From: Clostridia bacterium | GTDB taxonomy: Bacteria > Bacillota > Clostridia > Oscillospirales > CAG-272 | Reading direction: 5' to 3' | Length of the DNA: 43,167 nucleotides | Assembly: GCA_017622085.1 (NCBI GenBank) | Contig: JAGARU010000043.1 | Coordinates: 1-43,167 of the forward strand | Shown here: piece by piece, positions 1-12,900 of the stretch | Layout of the letters: every line of letters starts with the position of its first letter | Numbering within the stretch: the first letter of the stretch is position 1 | Program-made: the position numbers and the translations under genes | Notes under the pieces: model-generated | Database searches by the model: none | What the model was told of the DNA's origin: nothing | Seen by the model: only the letters and a program-made list of their open reading frames with translations

Positions 1-816
1 ACCGGAGAAGGCACCGCCGCCGTGGCGGGAATATCCACCGTAGGTATCTACAATGATCTTGCGGCCGGTAAGACCAGTATCGCCGCAGGGGCCGCCGATT
101 ACAAAGCGTCCGGTGGGATTTACGTAGATCTTGGTATCGGCATCGATCATAGCGGAAGGAACGATGGGCTTGATTACGTACTTGATGATATCCTCGCGGA
201 TGGTGGCGAGAGATACGTCGGGGCTATGCTGAGAGGATACGACGATTGCATCCACGCGGGTAGGCTTATCGTCTACGTACTCTACAGTTACCTGAGTCTT
301 TCCGTCGGGACGGAGGTACTCAAGGAGGCCATCGCGGCGAACCTTGGTAAGCTGCTTGGCCAGCTTATGGGAGAGAGAGATCGGCAGGGGCATAAGCTCG
401 GGAGTCTCGTTGCAGGCATAGCCAAACATAAGACCCTGGTCGCCGGCGCCGATATCATAAGCGTCTGCATCGCCGGCCTTAGCCTCGGCAGACTTATCAA
501 CGCCCATAGCGATGTCGGGGGACTGCTCATGAATGGAATTAAGGATTGCACAGGTATCGCAGTCAAAGCCGTACTTTGCGCGGTCGTAGCCGATCTCGCG
601 GATGGTTTCACGAACGAGGGGCTGTACATCCAAGGCGGCCTTGGTGGTGATCTCGCCCATAACCATAACGAGGCCGGTGGTACAGAAGGTCTCGCAGGCT
701 ACGCGGGAGGTAGGATCCTGGCGAAGAACCGCGTCAAGGATCGCGTCGGAGATCTGGTCACAAATTTTGTCGGGATGTCCTTCGGTTACGGATTCCGATG
801 TAAAGAATTTTCTCAT
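1..816 (-). CDS. metK: S-adenosylmethionine synthetase, C-terminus cut by window edge
   Basis: Makes S-adenosylmethionine from ATP and methionine in the cytosol. The 272 codons present start at ATG 816 ([17 protein letters not shown]) and include the N-terminal signature with His14 and the [12 protein letters not shown] stretch. The frame is still open at base 1, inside the GGGAFSG loop that in the family continues into KD. The full protein is usually about 395 residues, so roughly 120 C-terminal residues lie outside the window. A SAM riboswitch with its own terminator and a consensus promoter sit directly upstream, so the gene should be switched off when SAM is plentiful. Identification is firm. 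Confidence 0.97.
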   Translation of the reverse strand, partial: MRKFFTSESVTEGHPDKICDQISDAILDAVLRQDPTSRVACETFCTTGLVMVMGEITTKAALDVQPLVRETIREIGYDRAKYGFDCDTCAILNSIHEQSPDIAMGVDKSAEAKAGDADAYDIGAGDQGLMFGYACNETPELMPLPISLSHKLAKQLTKVRRDGLLEYLRPDGKTQVTVEYVDDKPTRVDAIVVSSQHSPDVSLATIREDIIKYVIKPIVPSAMIDADTKIYVNPTGRFVIGGPCGDTGLTGRKIIVDTYGGYSRHGGGAFSG

Positions 817-833
817 GTATGTTCCTTTCTTAG

Positions 834-963
834 GCGAAAAAAAGCCCCCGGTATCCCGAGGGCAGTATCCGCTTGGTCACTCATCTCTCGGGATTTGGCA
901 CCTTGTCATACCGACAGGTTGCCGTGGTTTCACAGGGCCTGTCCCTCCGCCACTCTTGATAAG
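834..963 (-). promoter_or_regulatory. SAM-I (S-box) riboswitch controlling metK
   Basis: Reading the minus strand, P1 pairs CTTATC (963-958) with GATGAG (885-880). Between them lie the S-box hallmarks: GGCGGAGGGAC, GTGAAACC, CGGCAACC, a P3 helix made by ACCTGTC and GACAAGGT with one bulged A, and GGTGCCAAATCC. The usual P4 hairpin between the J3/4 segment and AGATGAG is missing or reduced to about two pairs. An 8-nt ATCCCGAG (894-887) is perfectly complementary to CTCGGGAT (860-853), the 5' arm of the following terminator, and can act as antiterminator. SAM binding should favour the terminator and shut off metK. Confidence 0.93.
837..863 (-). terminator. Riboswitch-controlled terminator before metK
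   Basis: On the minus strand GCCCTCGG (863-856) pairs with CCGGGGGC (851-844) around a GATA loop, followed by seven T. It overlaps the antiterminator partner strand of the SAM riboswitch and ends about 20 nt before the metK start. Confidence 0.9.
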
Positions 964-981
964 ATCGATTTTCACTATATT

Positions 982-1010
982 AGTATAACATATGGCGCTA
1001 TGGAAATCAA
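982..1010 (-). promoter_or_regulatory. metK promoter
   Basis: Minus strand: -35 TTGATT (1010-1005), a 17-bp spacer ending in TGT, and -10 TATACT (987-982), i.e. an extended -10. Transcription would start about 12 nt before the riboswitch P1 helix. Confidence 0.75.
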
Positions 1011-1014
1011 GGGG

Positions 1015-1485
1015 TTATGCGAGAAATTGTAAAAATTCCAGGAATCCGTACGAAATTCCACTCATAATGAAGCCGGCAACGACCACGCCACCTAAAATGG
1101 ACGGGAGTGCATACTTCATGCGCATATCCAGCATGGAAGCAGCGAGAGCGCCTGTCCAAGCGCCGGTTCCGGGAAGCGGGATAGCTACGAAGAGGAACAA
1201 TCCCCACGATGCATAGCGCAGAACCTTATCGCTGCAGCGGTGAGCCTTATCCTCCAGCCAATTGGCGATTTGGGAAAGGTGCTTTGTCGTTTTCATCCAA
1301 CGGAGGATCTGACGGATAAACAGAAGGATAAAGGGTACGGGCAGGAAATTTCCAAGCACACTGATCATATAATTGAGGTACCAGGGCAGATCAAGCCCGG
1401 CACCCAGAGGAATGGATCCGCGAAGCTCCACGATGGGAAGCATGGACATTCCAAGCACGTATAAACACTTTTCAAGCAAACTCAT
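1015..1485 (-). CDS. Small multidrug-export family membrane protein (COG2426)
   Basis: A 156-residue integral membrane protein of the COG2426 / Sm_multidrug_ex family; the transported substrate is not established for this family. Visible features are the N-terminal LPIVELRGSIPLGAG motif, hydrophobic segments around residues 30-58, 90-115 and 125-152, and the PLPGTGAWTGALAA motif typical of the family. A basic, charged loop (about residues 60-90) probably faces the cytoplasm. The ATG at 1485 follows a GGAG ribosome site. It has its own promoter, TTGCAA-17-TAAAAT, and is separated from tuf by the tuf terminator. Its stop lies only five bases from the metK -35 element, so the two units are packed tightly. 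Family assignment is good, function open. Confidence 0.85.
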   Translation of the reverse strand: MSLLEKCLYVLGMSMLPIVELRGSIPLGAGLDLPWYLNYMISVLGNFLPVPFILLFIRQILRWMKTTKHLSQIANWLEDKAHRCSDKVLRYASWGLFLFVAIPLPGTGAWTGALAASMLDMRMKYALPSILGGVVVAGFIMSGISYGFLEFLQFLA

Positions 1486-1517
1486 ACCGACTCCAAATTA
1501 AAACACTATCTTATTTA

Positions 1518-1546
1518 TTTTACCCTATTTCCCTCTTTATTGCAAT
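1518..1546 (-). promoter_or_regulatory. Promoter of the COG2426 gene
   Basis: Minus strand: -35 TTGCAA (1546-1541), 17-bp spacer, -10 TAAAAT (1523-1518). It lies between the tuf terminator and the gene start at 1485. Confidence 0.65.
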
Positions 1547-1574
1547 AGGTATCGCGCGTTTTTTGGAAAAGTTT

Positions 1575-1609
1575 AAAAATAACAAAGCCACCGATTACTC
1601 GGTGGCTTT
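1575..1609 (-). terminator. tuf operon terminator
   Basis: An 11-bp perfect stem AAAGCCACCGA / TCGGTGGCTTT with a four-base loop (1584-1609), followed on the minus strand by a T-rich tract to about 1575. It closes the rpsL-rpsG-fusA-tuf unit. Confidence 0.9.
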
Positions 1610-1624
1610 GAAATAAGCGGTTAA

Positions 1625-2830
1625 TTAAGCGTCGATTTCACTTACAACGCCGGAACCAACGGTTCTACCACCCTCACGGATAGCGAAACGAAGACCCTTT
1701 TCAATAGCGATGGGAGTGATGAGCTCAACGTTCATTACAACGTTGTCGCCAGGGCGGCACATTTCAACGTCTGCAGGAAGGTTGATTACGCCGGTAACGT
1801 CGGTAGTTCTGAAGTAGAACTGAGGACGGTAGCCAGAGAAGAAGGGCTTGGAACGGCCACCCTCTTTTTCAGTAAGAACGTAAACCTGTCCGCTGAACTT
1901 GGTGTGGGGGTTGATGGAACCGGGCTTGCAAAGAACCTGGCCTCTTTCGATCTCGTTCTTCTGGATACCACGAAGAAGAAGACCTACGTTATCACCAGCT
2001 GCTGCGTAGTCAAGAAGCTTGTGGAACATTTCGATACCGGTAACTACGGTAGTTCTCTTCTCGTCGGTAAGACCAACAAGCTCAACAGTATCGGACATTC
2101 TGATCTCACCACGCTCTACACGACCGGTAGCAACGGTACCACGACCGGAGATGGAGAATACGTCCTCGACAGGAAGAAGGAAAGGAAGATCGCTCTTTCT
2201 CTCGGGAGTAGGAATGTACTCGTCAACCTGTGCCATAAGCTCAAGAACTGCTGCATACTCAGGAGCAGAAAGATCCTTGCTCTCAGAAACAAGGGCATCT
2301 CTTGCGGAACCACGAACAACGGGAATGTCGTCGCCGGGGAACTCGTACTGAGAAAGAAGATCACGGATCTCCATCTCAACGAGGTCAAGAAGCTCCTCGT
2401 CGTCTACCATGTCGCACTTGTTCATCCATACAACGATTGCGGGTACACCTACCTGACGAGCAAGAAGGATGTGCTCACGGGTCTGCTGCATGGGACCGTC
2501 AGTAGCGGCTACTACAAGGATAGCGCCGTCCATCTGAGCTGCACCGGTGATCATGTTCTTTACATAGTCAGCGTGTCCGGGGCAGTCAACGTGTGCGTAG
2601 TGACGGTTGTCAGTCTCGTACTCAACGTGACGGGTGTTAATTGTGATACCACGTGCCTTTTCCTCGGGAGCGTTGTCGATCTGGTCGTAAGCGAGAGCTT
2701 CAACGTTACCGTCTCTCAGAGAGAGAGTCTTGGTGATAGCAGCGGTAAGGGTGGTCTTACCATGGTCAACGTGACCGATGGTACCAATATTAACATGGGG
2801 TTTGCTTCTTTCAAATTTAGCCTTTGCCAT
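1625..2830 (-). CDS. tuf: Elongation factor Tu
   Basis: GTPase that delivers aminoacyl-tRNA to the ribosomal A site. The 401 residues match the usual length. The G domain shows GHVDHGKTT (P-loop), the RGITIN switch I motif, DCPGH (switch II), NKCD and GSA. Domains 2 and 3 follow, with [17 protein letters not shown] and [15 protein letters not shown], and the conserved C-terminal [18 protein letters not shown] is intact. Two deviations are visible: GPMQQTREH at residue 115, where the family has GPMPQTREH, and GGRSKPFF, where GGRHTPFF is usual. Last gene of the str operon, 28 bp after fusA, followed by a strong terminator. Confidence 0.98.
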   Translation of the reverse strand: MAKAKFERSKPHVNIGTIGHVDHGKTTLTAAITKTLSLRDGNVEALAYDQIDNAPEEKARGITINTRHVEYETDNRHYAHVDCPGHADYVKNMITGAAQMDGAILVVAATDGPMQQTREHILLARQVGVPAIVVWMNKCDMVDDEELLDLVEMEIRDLLSQYEFPGDDIPVVRGSARDALVSESKDLSAPEYAAVLELMAQVDEYIPTPERKSDLPFLLPVEDVFSISGRGTVATGRVERGEIRMSDTVELVGLTDEKRTTVVTGIEMFHKLLDYAAAGDNVGLLLRGIQKNEIERGQVLCKPGSINPHTKFSGQVYVLTEKEGGRSKPFFSGYRPQFYFRTTDVTGVINLPADVEMCRPGDNVVMNVELITPIAIEKGLRFAIREGGRTVGSGVVSEIDA

Positions 2831-2858
2831 TTTGAAAATCCTCCGTTAAAAAATTTTT

Positions 2859-4964
2859 TTATTCATTGCTACGTCCGCGAGCAGTTACAATCTGCTCCTG
2901 AACGCTCTTGGGAACTTCTGCGAAGTGGTCGGGCTCCATTACGTAGGTTGCACGGCCCTGAGATCTGGAACGCAAAGCGGTTGCATAACCGAACATCTCG
3001 GCCAGGGGAACCATTGCGAGAATCTGCTGTGCGCCTGCTACCTGCTCCATGGACTGGATCTGACCACGGCGAGAGTTAAGGTCACCGATAACGTCACCCA
3101 TGTACTCGTCGGGAGTAGAAACTACTACCTTCATGATGGGCTCGGTAAGAACGGGCTTTGCCTTCTTCATTGCATTCTTGAATGCCATAGAACCGGCAAT
3201 CTTGAACGCCATTTCAGAAGAGTCAACTTCATGGTAAGAACCATCGTAAAGAGTAACCTTAACGTCAACAACGTTGTAGCCTGCCAAGATACCAACCTGC
3301 ATTGCGCCCTTGATACCTGCATCGACTGCGGGGATGTATTCCTTGGGAATTGCACCACCAACAACCTTGTTGATGAACTCGTAACCCTTGCCGGGCTCGT
3401 TGGGCTCGATGGTGATCTTAACATGACCATACTGACCCTTACCACCGGACTGACGGGCATACTTGCAGTCTTCGTTTGCTTCCTTGGTAATGGTTTCCTT
3501 GTAAGCAACCTGGGGCTTACCTACGTTAGCCTCTACCTTAAACTCACGAAGAAGACGGTCAACGATGATCTCAAGGTGAAGCTCACCCATACCGGCGATA
3601 ATGGTCTGACCGGTTTCATCATCGGTGTAAGTCTTGAAGGTGGGGTCCTCCTCAGCAAGCTTGGAAAGGGCAATGCCCATCTTTTCCTGACCTGCCTTGG
3701 TCTTGGGCTCGATCGCTACGCGAATAACGGGCTCCGGGAACTCCATAGACTCAAGAATAATGGGATGCTTGTCATCACAGAAGGTATCACCGGTGGTGGT
3801 ATTCTTTACACCAACAACGGCTGCGATATCACCTGCATAGCAGATGTCGATATCCTGTCTGTTGTTTGCATGCATCTGAAGAATACGGCCGAAACGCTCG
3901 TCCTTATTCTTGGAAGAGTTATAAACACTGGTACCGGACTCAACAGCACCGGAGTATACGCGGAAGAAGCAGAGCTTTCCAACGAACGGGTCTGTCATGA
4001 TCTTGAATGCGAGTGCGGAGAAGGGCTCAGTATCACTTGCGTGACGGCAATCCTCCTCACCAGTCTCAGGGTTAACACCCTTGATCGCCTCAATGTCGGT
4101 AGGTGCGGGCATATACTCAAGAATTGCGTCAAGCATTTTCTGTACGCCCTTGTTCTTGTAGGAGGTTCCGCATACTACGGGAACGATCTTACAAGCGATG
4201 GTAGCACGGCGAAGTGCTGCCTTAAGCTCCTCGTTAGAGATTTCCTCTCCCTCGAGATAAGCCATCATGAGATCATCGTCGGTCTCGGCGATCTTCTCAA
4301 TCATCTGTGCACGATATTCTTCGGCCTTCTCGACCATATCGGCGGGAATGGGCTCTACGCGCATATCCTTACCAAGGTCATCATAGTAAACGTCTGCTTC
4401 CATATTGAACAGGTCGATGATGCCCTTGAACTGATCCTCAGCACCAATAGGGAGCTGGATCGGTACAGGATTTGCATGGAGTCTTTCATCAATCATGGAA
4501 ACTACACGATAGAAGTTCGCTCCCATGATGTCCATCTTATTGACGTACGCCATGCGGGGAACACCGTACTCGTTTGCCTGTCTCCAAACAGTTTCTGTCT
4601 GGGGCTCAACGCCGCCCTTTGCACAAAGAACGGTAACAGCACCATCAAGAACACGCAGAGAACGCTGTACTTCTACAGTAAAGTCAACGTGACCGGGGGT
4701 ATCAATGATGTTGATACGAGTCTTAGGGAACTGTTTCTGAGAACCTTCCCAGAAGCAAGTGGTAGCAGCAGAGGTAATGGTAATACCCTTCTCCTGCTCC
4801 TGTGCCATCCAGTCCATGGTTGCAGCGCCATCGTGAGTTTCACCTAACTTGTGGGTCTTACCGGTGTAGAAAAGAATACGCTCGGTGGTAGTAGTCTTAC
4901 CGGCATCGATGTGAGCCATGATACCCACGTTTCTTGTGTTTTCAAGTGAATATTCTCTCGGCAT
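2859..4964 (-). CDS. fusA: Elongation factor G
   Basis: Ribosomal translocase GTPase, 701 residues, normal length. The N-terminal G domain shows [19 protein letters not shown], the GITITSAA switch [10 protein letters not shown] and NKMD. The stretch [16 protein letters not shown] is of the type found in Clostridia rather than the DAVAGVEPQ form of other bacteria. Domains II to V are complete, through [14 protein letters not shown] and the domain [13 protein letters not shown], to [16 protein letters not shown] near the end. It lies between rpsG (49 bp upstream) and tuf (28 bp downstream), the classical str order. Confidence 0.98.
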   Translation of the reverse strand: MPREYSLENTRNVGIMAHIDAGKTTTTERILFYTGKTHKLGETHDGAATMDWMAQEQEKGITITSAATTCFWEGSQKQFPKTRINIIDTPGHVDFTVEVQRSLRVLDGAVTVLCAKGGVEPQTETVWRQANEYGVPRMAYVNKMDIMGANFYRVVSMIDERLHANPVPIQLPIGAEDQFKGIIDLFNMEADVYYDDLGKDMRVEPIPADMVEKAEEYRAQMIEKIAETDDDLMMAYLEGEEISNEELKAALRRATIACKIVPVVCGTSYKNKGVQKMLDAILEYMPAPTDIEAIKGVNPETGEEDCRHASDTEPFSALAFKIMTDPFVGKLCFFRVYSGAVESGTSVYNSSKNKDERFGRILQMHANNRQDIDICYAGDIAAVVGVKNTTTGDTFCDDKHPIILESMEFPEPVIRVAIEPKTKAGQEKMGIALSKLAEEDPTFKTYTDDETGQTIIAGMGELHLEIIVDRLLREFKVEANVGKPQVAYKETITKEANEDCKYARQSGGKGQYGHVKITIEPNEPGKGYEFINKVVGGAIPKEYIPAVDAGIKGAMQVGILAGYNVVDVKVTLYDGSYHEVDSSEMAFKIAGSMAFKNAMKKAKPVLTEPIMKVVVSTPDEYMGDVIGDLNSRRGQIQSMEQVAGAQQILAMVPLAEMFGYATALRSRSQGRATYVMEPDHFAEVPKSVQEQIVTARGRSNE

Positions 4965-5013
4965 ATCTTGCTTTGTTTCTCCTTTCAGGGGAAATCATGC
5001 TGCTAAGCAGCTA

Positions 5014-5484
5014 TCAATATCTGTAGTGTGCAAAAGCCTTGTTTGCTTCTGCCATTCTGTGAGTTTCTTCTCTCTTCTTGAAAGAACCACCGGTGCTGTT
5101 CTTTGCATCGATAATCTCGTTTGCAAGTCTTTCAGCCATGGTCTTTTCGCTACGAAGTCTAGAATAGTTGGTAATCCAACGGAGACCCAGAGTAAGGCGT
5201 CTTTCTGCTCTTACTTCTACGGGAACCTGGTAGTTTGCACCACCTACGCGGCGAGCCTTAACCTCCAGCACAGGCATGATGTTCTCAAGAGCCTGAGTGA
5301 ACGCTTCAAGTCCGTTCTGGCCGGTCTTGTTCTCTACCATTGCAAATGCGTCGTATACGATCTTCTGAGCTACGCCCTTCTTACCGTCGAGCATGATGTT
5401 GTTGATAAGCTTGGTTACAAGCTTAGAGTTATAAAGCGGATCCGGCAGTACATCTCTCTTGGAAATTTGACCTCTTCTCGGCAC
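5014..5484 (-). CDS. rpsG: 30S ribosomal protein S7 (GTG start)
   Basis: Binds the 3' major domain of 16S rRNA and seeds assembly of the 30S head. The 156-residue protein, [16 protein letters not shown] at its N-terminus, ends with the usual [15 protein letters not shown]. An ATG 18 bases upstream (5502) is in frame, but the sequence after it contains the ribosome site GGAGG, placed 8 nt before the GTG at 5484. Family members start at the equivalent of this codon (MPRRG or MPRKG), so GTG is the start. The gene sits between rpsL and fusA. The 151-bp gap to rpsL is long for this operon and contains one arm of an inverted repeat. Confidence 0.96.
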   Translation of the reverse strand: MPRRGQISKRDVLPDPLYNSKLVTKLINNIMLDGKKGVAQKIVYDAFAMVENKTGQNGLEAFTQALENIMPVLEVKARRVGGANYQVPVEVRAERRLTLGLRWITNYSRLRSEKTMAERLANEIIDAKNSTGGSFKKREETHRMAEANKAFAHYRY

Positions 5485-5569
5485 TTTACTTCCCTCCTTC
5501 ATTAATAATATGATATCATAGGTACTCGAAATTTCTTCCGTTCAGCAACCGTACAAGTGTCAACGGATT

Positions 5570-5586
5570 TATAAACATTTATAATT
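5570..5586. repeat. Inverted repeat arm between rpsL and rpsG
   Basis: Plus-strand TATAAACATTTATAATT, the exact 17-base reverse complement of 6077-6093. The core is also nearly self-complementary (TATAAA, CA, TTTATA). A 12-base perfect palindrome, TATGATATCATA, lies nearby at 5509-5520. Confidence 0.6.
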
Positions 5587-5635
5587 CCAGTTAAAACAGG
5601 TATGGTCCTACGTTTGCTGTAATTTGGAGCAAAAA

Positions 5636-6052
5636 TTATTTCTTCTTTGCTCTCTTTGCGCCGTACTTGGAACGGCTCTGGTTACGGTTTGCAACACCCT
5701 GTGCGTCAAGGGTACCGCGAATGATGTGGTAACGTACACCGGGCAGGTCACGTACTCTTCCGCCTCGGATGAGGACTACAGAGTGTTCCTGAAGGTTGTG
5801 TCCGATACCGGGAATGTAAGTGGTTGCTTCCATTCCGTTGGTAAGCTTAACTCTTGCGATCTTACGAAGTGCGGAGTTGGGCTTCTTCGGAGCGGTGGTG
5901 GTTACCTTCGTGCATACGCCTCTCTTCTGGGGGCAGCTGATGTCGGTCTGTACGTTCTTGATGGTGTTAAAGCTGTGCTGAAGAACGGGAGACTTGGACT
6001 TGTAGGTCTTGTCGCTTCTTCCCTGTCTGACAAGCTGGTTAAAGGTAGGCAT
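5636..6052 (-). CDS. rpsL: 30S ribosomal protein S12
   Basis: Decoding-centre protein of the small subunit. The 138 residues ([12 protein letters not shown]...) match the longer Firmicutes form, with a 13-residue insertion relative to E. coli before [10 protein letters not shown]. The [10 protein letters not shown] loop is intact, with Lys56 at the position of E. coli Lys43. At the position of E. coli Lys88 the protein has Arg101 ([10 protein letters not shown], codon CGT) instead of Lys. Replacement of Lys88, including by Arg, is known to give streptomycin resistance in other bacteria. The start has a strong AAGGAGG site. It is the first gene of the str unit and has its own consensus promoter. 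Confidence 0.97.
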   Translation of the reverse strand: MPTFNQLVRQGRSDKTYKSKSPVLQHSFNTIKNVQTDISCPQKRGVCTKVTTTAPKKPNSALRKIARVKLTNGMEATTYIPGIGHNLQEHSVVLIRGGRVRDLPGVRYHIIRGTLDAQGVANRNQSRSKYGAKRAKKK

Positions 6053-6076
6053 TCCTTTTGTTTCCTCCTTCTTTAA

Positions 6077-6093
6077 AATTATAAATGTTTATA
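6077..6093. repeat. Inverted repeat arm upstream of rpsL (partner at 5570-5586)
   Basis: Seventeen bases, plus-strand AATTATAAATGTTTATA, occur here in the rpsL leader. The exact reverse complement lies at 5570-5586, in the rpsL-rpsG gap. In the mRNA the two copies are complementary and flank the rpsL coding region. Confidence 0.6.
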
Positions 6094-6172
6094 TACTTTC
6101 GCGGATTTCGCCGCAGGAAGTATCGGGATTTTCATGTCTAAGCGCAGAAACACACCATAAACATGCCTAAAC

Positions 6173-6201
6173 ATTATAACACTATCACTCGGGTTTGTCA
6201 A
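6173..6201 (-). promoter_or_regulatory. rpsL-rpsG-fusA-tuf promoter
   Basis: Minus strand: -35 TTGACA (6201-6196), 17-bp spacer ending in TGT, -10 TATAAT (6178-6173). All twelve core bases match consensus and the -10 is extended. A leader of about 110 nt follows. It contains a hairpin (about 6091-6122: ATACTT and GCGG paired with CCGC and AAGTAT) that could help autoregulation by a ribosomal protein; this last point is inference. Confidence 0.85.
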
Positions 6202-6306
6202 TATGATTTCGATCAACTTTTTTCTATTTTTTTAACAAATTTTATCGCTTCCGACGGCCATTCTTTGCTTTTTTGAAAAAATTATGCAAAGTGGCGATTT
6301 TCCGGC

Positions 6307-6350
6307 AAAAAATTGGTCGGCGACTGCCCTTTTTGAGGGCGGTCGCCGAC
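6307..6350 (-). terminator. rpoBC terminator
   Basis: Minus strand stem of GTCGGCGAC plus AGGGC pairing (6316-6350, one mismatch) followed by CAATTTTTT. It lies just after the rpoC stop at 6375. The 322-bp gap between rpoC and rpsL holds this terminator, a weaker hairpin (CTTTGC/GCAAAG, 6263-6291), the rpsL promoter and its leader. I see no gene there. Confidence 0.88.
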
Positions 6351-6374
6351 GGAAATAATTCTTGGAAAGGAGGC

Positions 6375-9926
<3,552 letters not shown>

Positions 9927-9969
9927 CAGCATTTACCTTCTTTTTTCGATTTGAATGGCGTGCGAGGTC

Positions 9970-12900
9970 TTAAAGATCAAAGCCGTCGTTATAATCACCG
10001 TAGCCGAGGCTGTCGGAGCTGTAGGACTCTTCCTCGTCCATCTGCTCCTCGGTGAACATTTCTTCGATCTCGCTGGTTTTAACCGTTTCGCCGATGTCGC
10101 TTTCGGTAATTTCGTTACCGTCATCGGTGGTGATGCGGGGCAGCTCAAATTCGTCCTCGCCCATGCTGGAAAGCTCGATCTCTGCGCCGTCCTTCGCCAG
10201 AACTCTGACGTCGAGACCAAGAGACTGAAGCTCTTTAACCAGTACGCGGAAGGATTCCGGCACACCGGGGGTGGGAATATTCTGTCCCTTGACGATCGCT
10301 TCGTACGCCTTTACGCGTCCGGTTACGTCGTCACTCTTGATAGTAAGGATTTCCTGAAGAGTATAAGCTGCGCCGTAGCCCTCCAGTGCCCAAACCTCCA
10401 TCTCTCCGAAGCGCTGGCCGCCGAACTGGGCTTTACCGCCGAGGGGCTGCTGCGTTACGAGAGAGTAGGGACCGGTGGAGCGGGCGTGGATCTTATCGTC
10501 TACCAGGTGATGGAGTTTCAGATAGTACATGATACCTACGGTAACGGGGTTATCGAAGGCCTCGCCGGTGCGTCCGTCGTAAAGAATGGACTTACCGTCA
10601 ACTACCTTAAGGCGCTTTTCGTCCTTCAGCTTCTGTACAAATGCAGTATCTGCCATCTCCTCGTCGGTGAGGCGCTGAAGGTCCTTCTTGCCGGTTTCGG
10701 GGTCGATTACGACTTCCTCGTAAAGATCCTTACCGTCGGTGTTTTCGTTGGGAAGAACATCGCGGTAGAGGCCGGCCATACGGAGGCACTCAAAGATATC
10801 CTGCTCCTTGGCGCCGTCGAATACGGGGGTCATGATCTTCCAGCCAAGCTTGCGAGCGGCGATACCGAGATGAACCTCAAGCACCTGACCGATGTTCATT
10901 CGGGAAGGTACGCCCAGAGGGTTCAACACGATATCAAGGGGAGTACCGTCGGCAAGGAAGGGCATATCCTCCGGAGGAAGAATACGGGAAACGACACCCT
11001 TGTTACCGTGGCGGCCCGCCATCTTATCTCCGACGGAGATCTTTCTCTTCTGTGCGATGTATACGCGAACGGACTTATTGACACCGGGTGCCAGGTCGTC
11101 GCAGTTGTCTCTTGTGTATACCTTAACGTCAACAACGATACCGCTCTCGCCGTGGCGTGCGCGGAGGGAGGTATCTCTTACTTCCCTTGCCTTCTCGCCG
11201 AAGATGGCGCGAAGAAGTCTTTCCTCAGCAGTCAGCTCGGTTTCTCCCTTAGGAGTAACCTTACCAACGAGGATATCGCCGGCACGGATCTCGGTACCGA
11301 CCTTAACGATACCGTCTGCGGTCAGATCCTTCAGAGCGTCCTCACCTACGTTCGGAATCTCGCGGGTGATCTCTTCCGGGCCGAGCTTGGTGTCGCGGGC
11401 GTCGTGGGTATATTCTTCAATGTGGATGGAGGTATAAACGTCGTCACGAACCAGCTTTTCGTTCAAAAGAACGGCGTCCTCGTAGTTGTAACCTTCCCAG
11501 GTCATAAATCCGATCAGGGCGTTCTTACCAAGCGCAATCTCACCGTTCTGGGTAGCAGGACCGTCGGCTACAACCTGACCGGCCTTGATCTCCTCACCAA
11601 CGGATACGATGGGGCGCTGGTTTACGCAGGTGCCCTGGTTGGAGCGCTTGAACTTGATCAGGTGGTAAGCGTCCTTATGGCCGTCGGTACAACGAACCAC
11701 GATCTCGCTTGCATTTACCTTCTCAACCACACCGTCATTCTTAGCAACAACGGCAACGCCGGAGTCAACGGCAGCCTTGTACTCCATACCGGTACCGACA
11801 ATGGGAGAATCGGTAACCATAAGCGGAACAGCCTGCTTCTGCATGTTGGATCCCATGAGTGCACGGGAGTTGTCGTCGTTTTCAAGGAAGGGGATCATGG
11901 CGGTAGCTACGGACACAACCATCTTGGGGGAAACGTCCATGAAGTCTACGCGCTCACGGTCAACCTGAATGATTTCGGTCTTGTCGCGGACAAGAACCTT
12001 CTTGTTAACAAACTTATGCTCTTCGTCAAGGGGCTCGTTTGCCTGAGCAACGATAAAATCGTCCTCAACGTCAGCAGTCATATAGATAACCTCATCGGTT
12101 ACGACACCGGTTGCCTTATCCACCTTGCGGTAAGGTGCCTCAATGAAGCCGTACTCGCTAATCTTAGCGTAGGTGGCAAGAGAGGAAATAAGACCGATGT
12201 TGGGTCCTTCAGGGGTCTCGATGGGACACATTCTACCATAGTGGGTGTAGTGTACGTCACGAACCTGGAAGGAAGCGCGGTCACGGGAGAGACCGCCAGG
12301 ACCAAGGGCGGACAGACGGCGCTTGTGGGTCAGCTCGGCCAGGGGGTTGTTCTGGTCCATAAACTGAGACAGAGGAGAAGAACCGAAGAACTCGCGCATT
12401 GCCGTAACAACGGGGCGGATGTTAATCAGGTTCTCTACCTTCAGGGATTCGTTATCCTGAATAGCCATACGGTCCTTAACGATCTTATCCATACGGCTAA
12501 GACCGATGCGGAACTGGTTCTGAAGAAGCTCACCAACGCAACGGATGCGGCGGTTGCCCAGATGGTCGATATCATCCAGCTGGCCAATATCGTGAGACAG
12601 GCAGAGGAGATAGTTGATGGATGCAAGGATGTCGGCAGGGGTGATGTGCTTGGGGCAAAGCTCTGCAATACGGCGCTTAACGGTTTCCTTAACCGCCTCC
12701 ACGTCGTCGCCGCAGGCGTCCTTGATCTCAAGCATAACGGCAAGGTCTGCCTTCTCGTTTACACCGCAGTCCTTGAGGCTATAGCCGAAGACTGCCTCGG
12801 GATATGCGGTATTGTTACCAAGAACCTTAACCTCGGTACCGTTTTCAAGACGAAGGTATACCTCGTTTGTTCCAGAGTTTTCAATCGCCATAGCGTCCTC

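Noticed and set aside
22..1032. A 336-residue plus-strand frame over metK and its leader
   Set aside because: It runs antisense through metK and the riboswitch, both clear on the other strand.
1904..4847. Antisense frames of 391 and 640 residues opposite tuf and fusA
   Set aside because: Shadows of highly biased genes, no ribosome sites and no family motifs.
5482..5502. An ATG start for rpsG at 5502
   Set aside because: The ribosome site lies downstream of this ATG and the family N-terminus begins at the GTG at 5484.
6263..6291. A second rpoC terminator at CTTTGC/GCAAAG
   Set aside because: The stem is weak with a large asymmetry and no T-tract follows on the minus strand.
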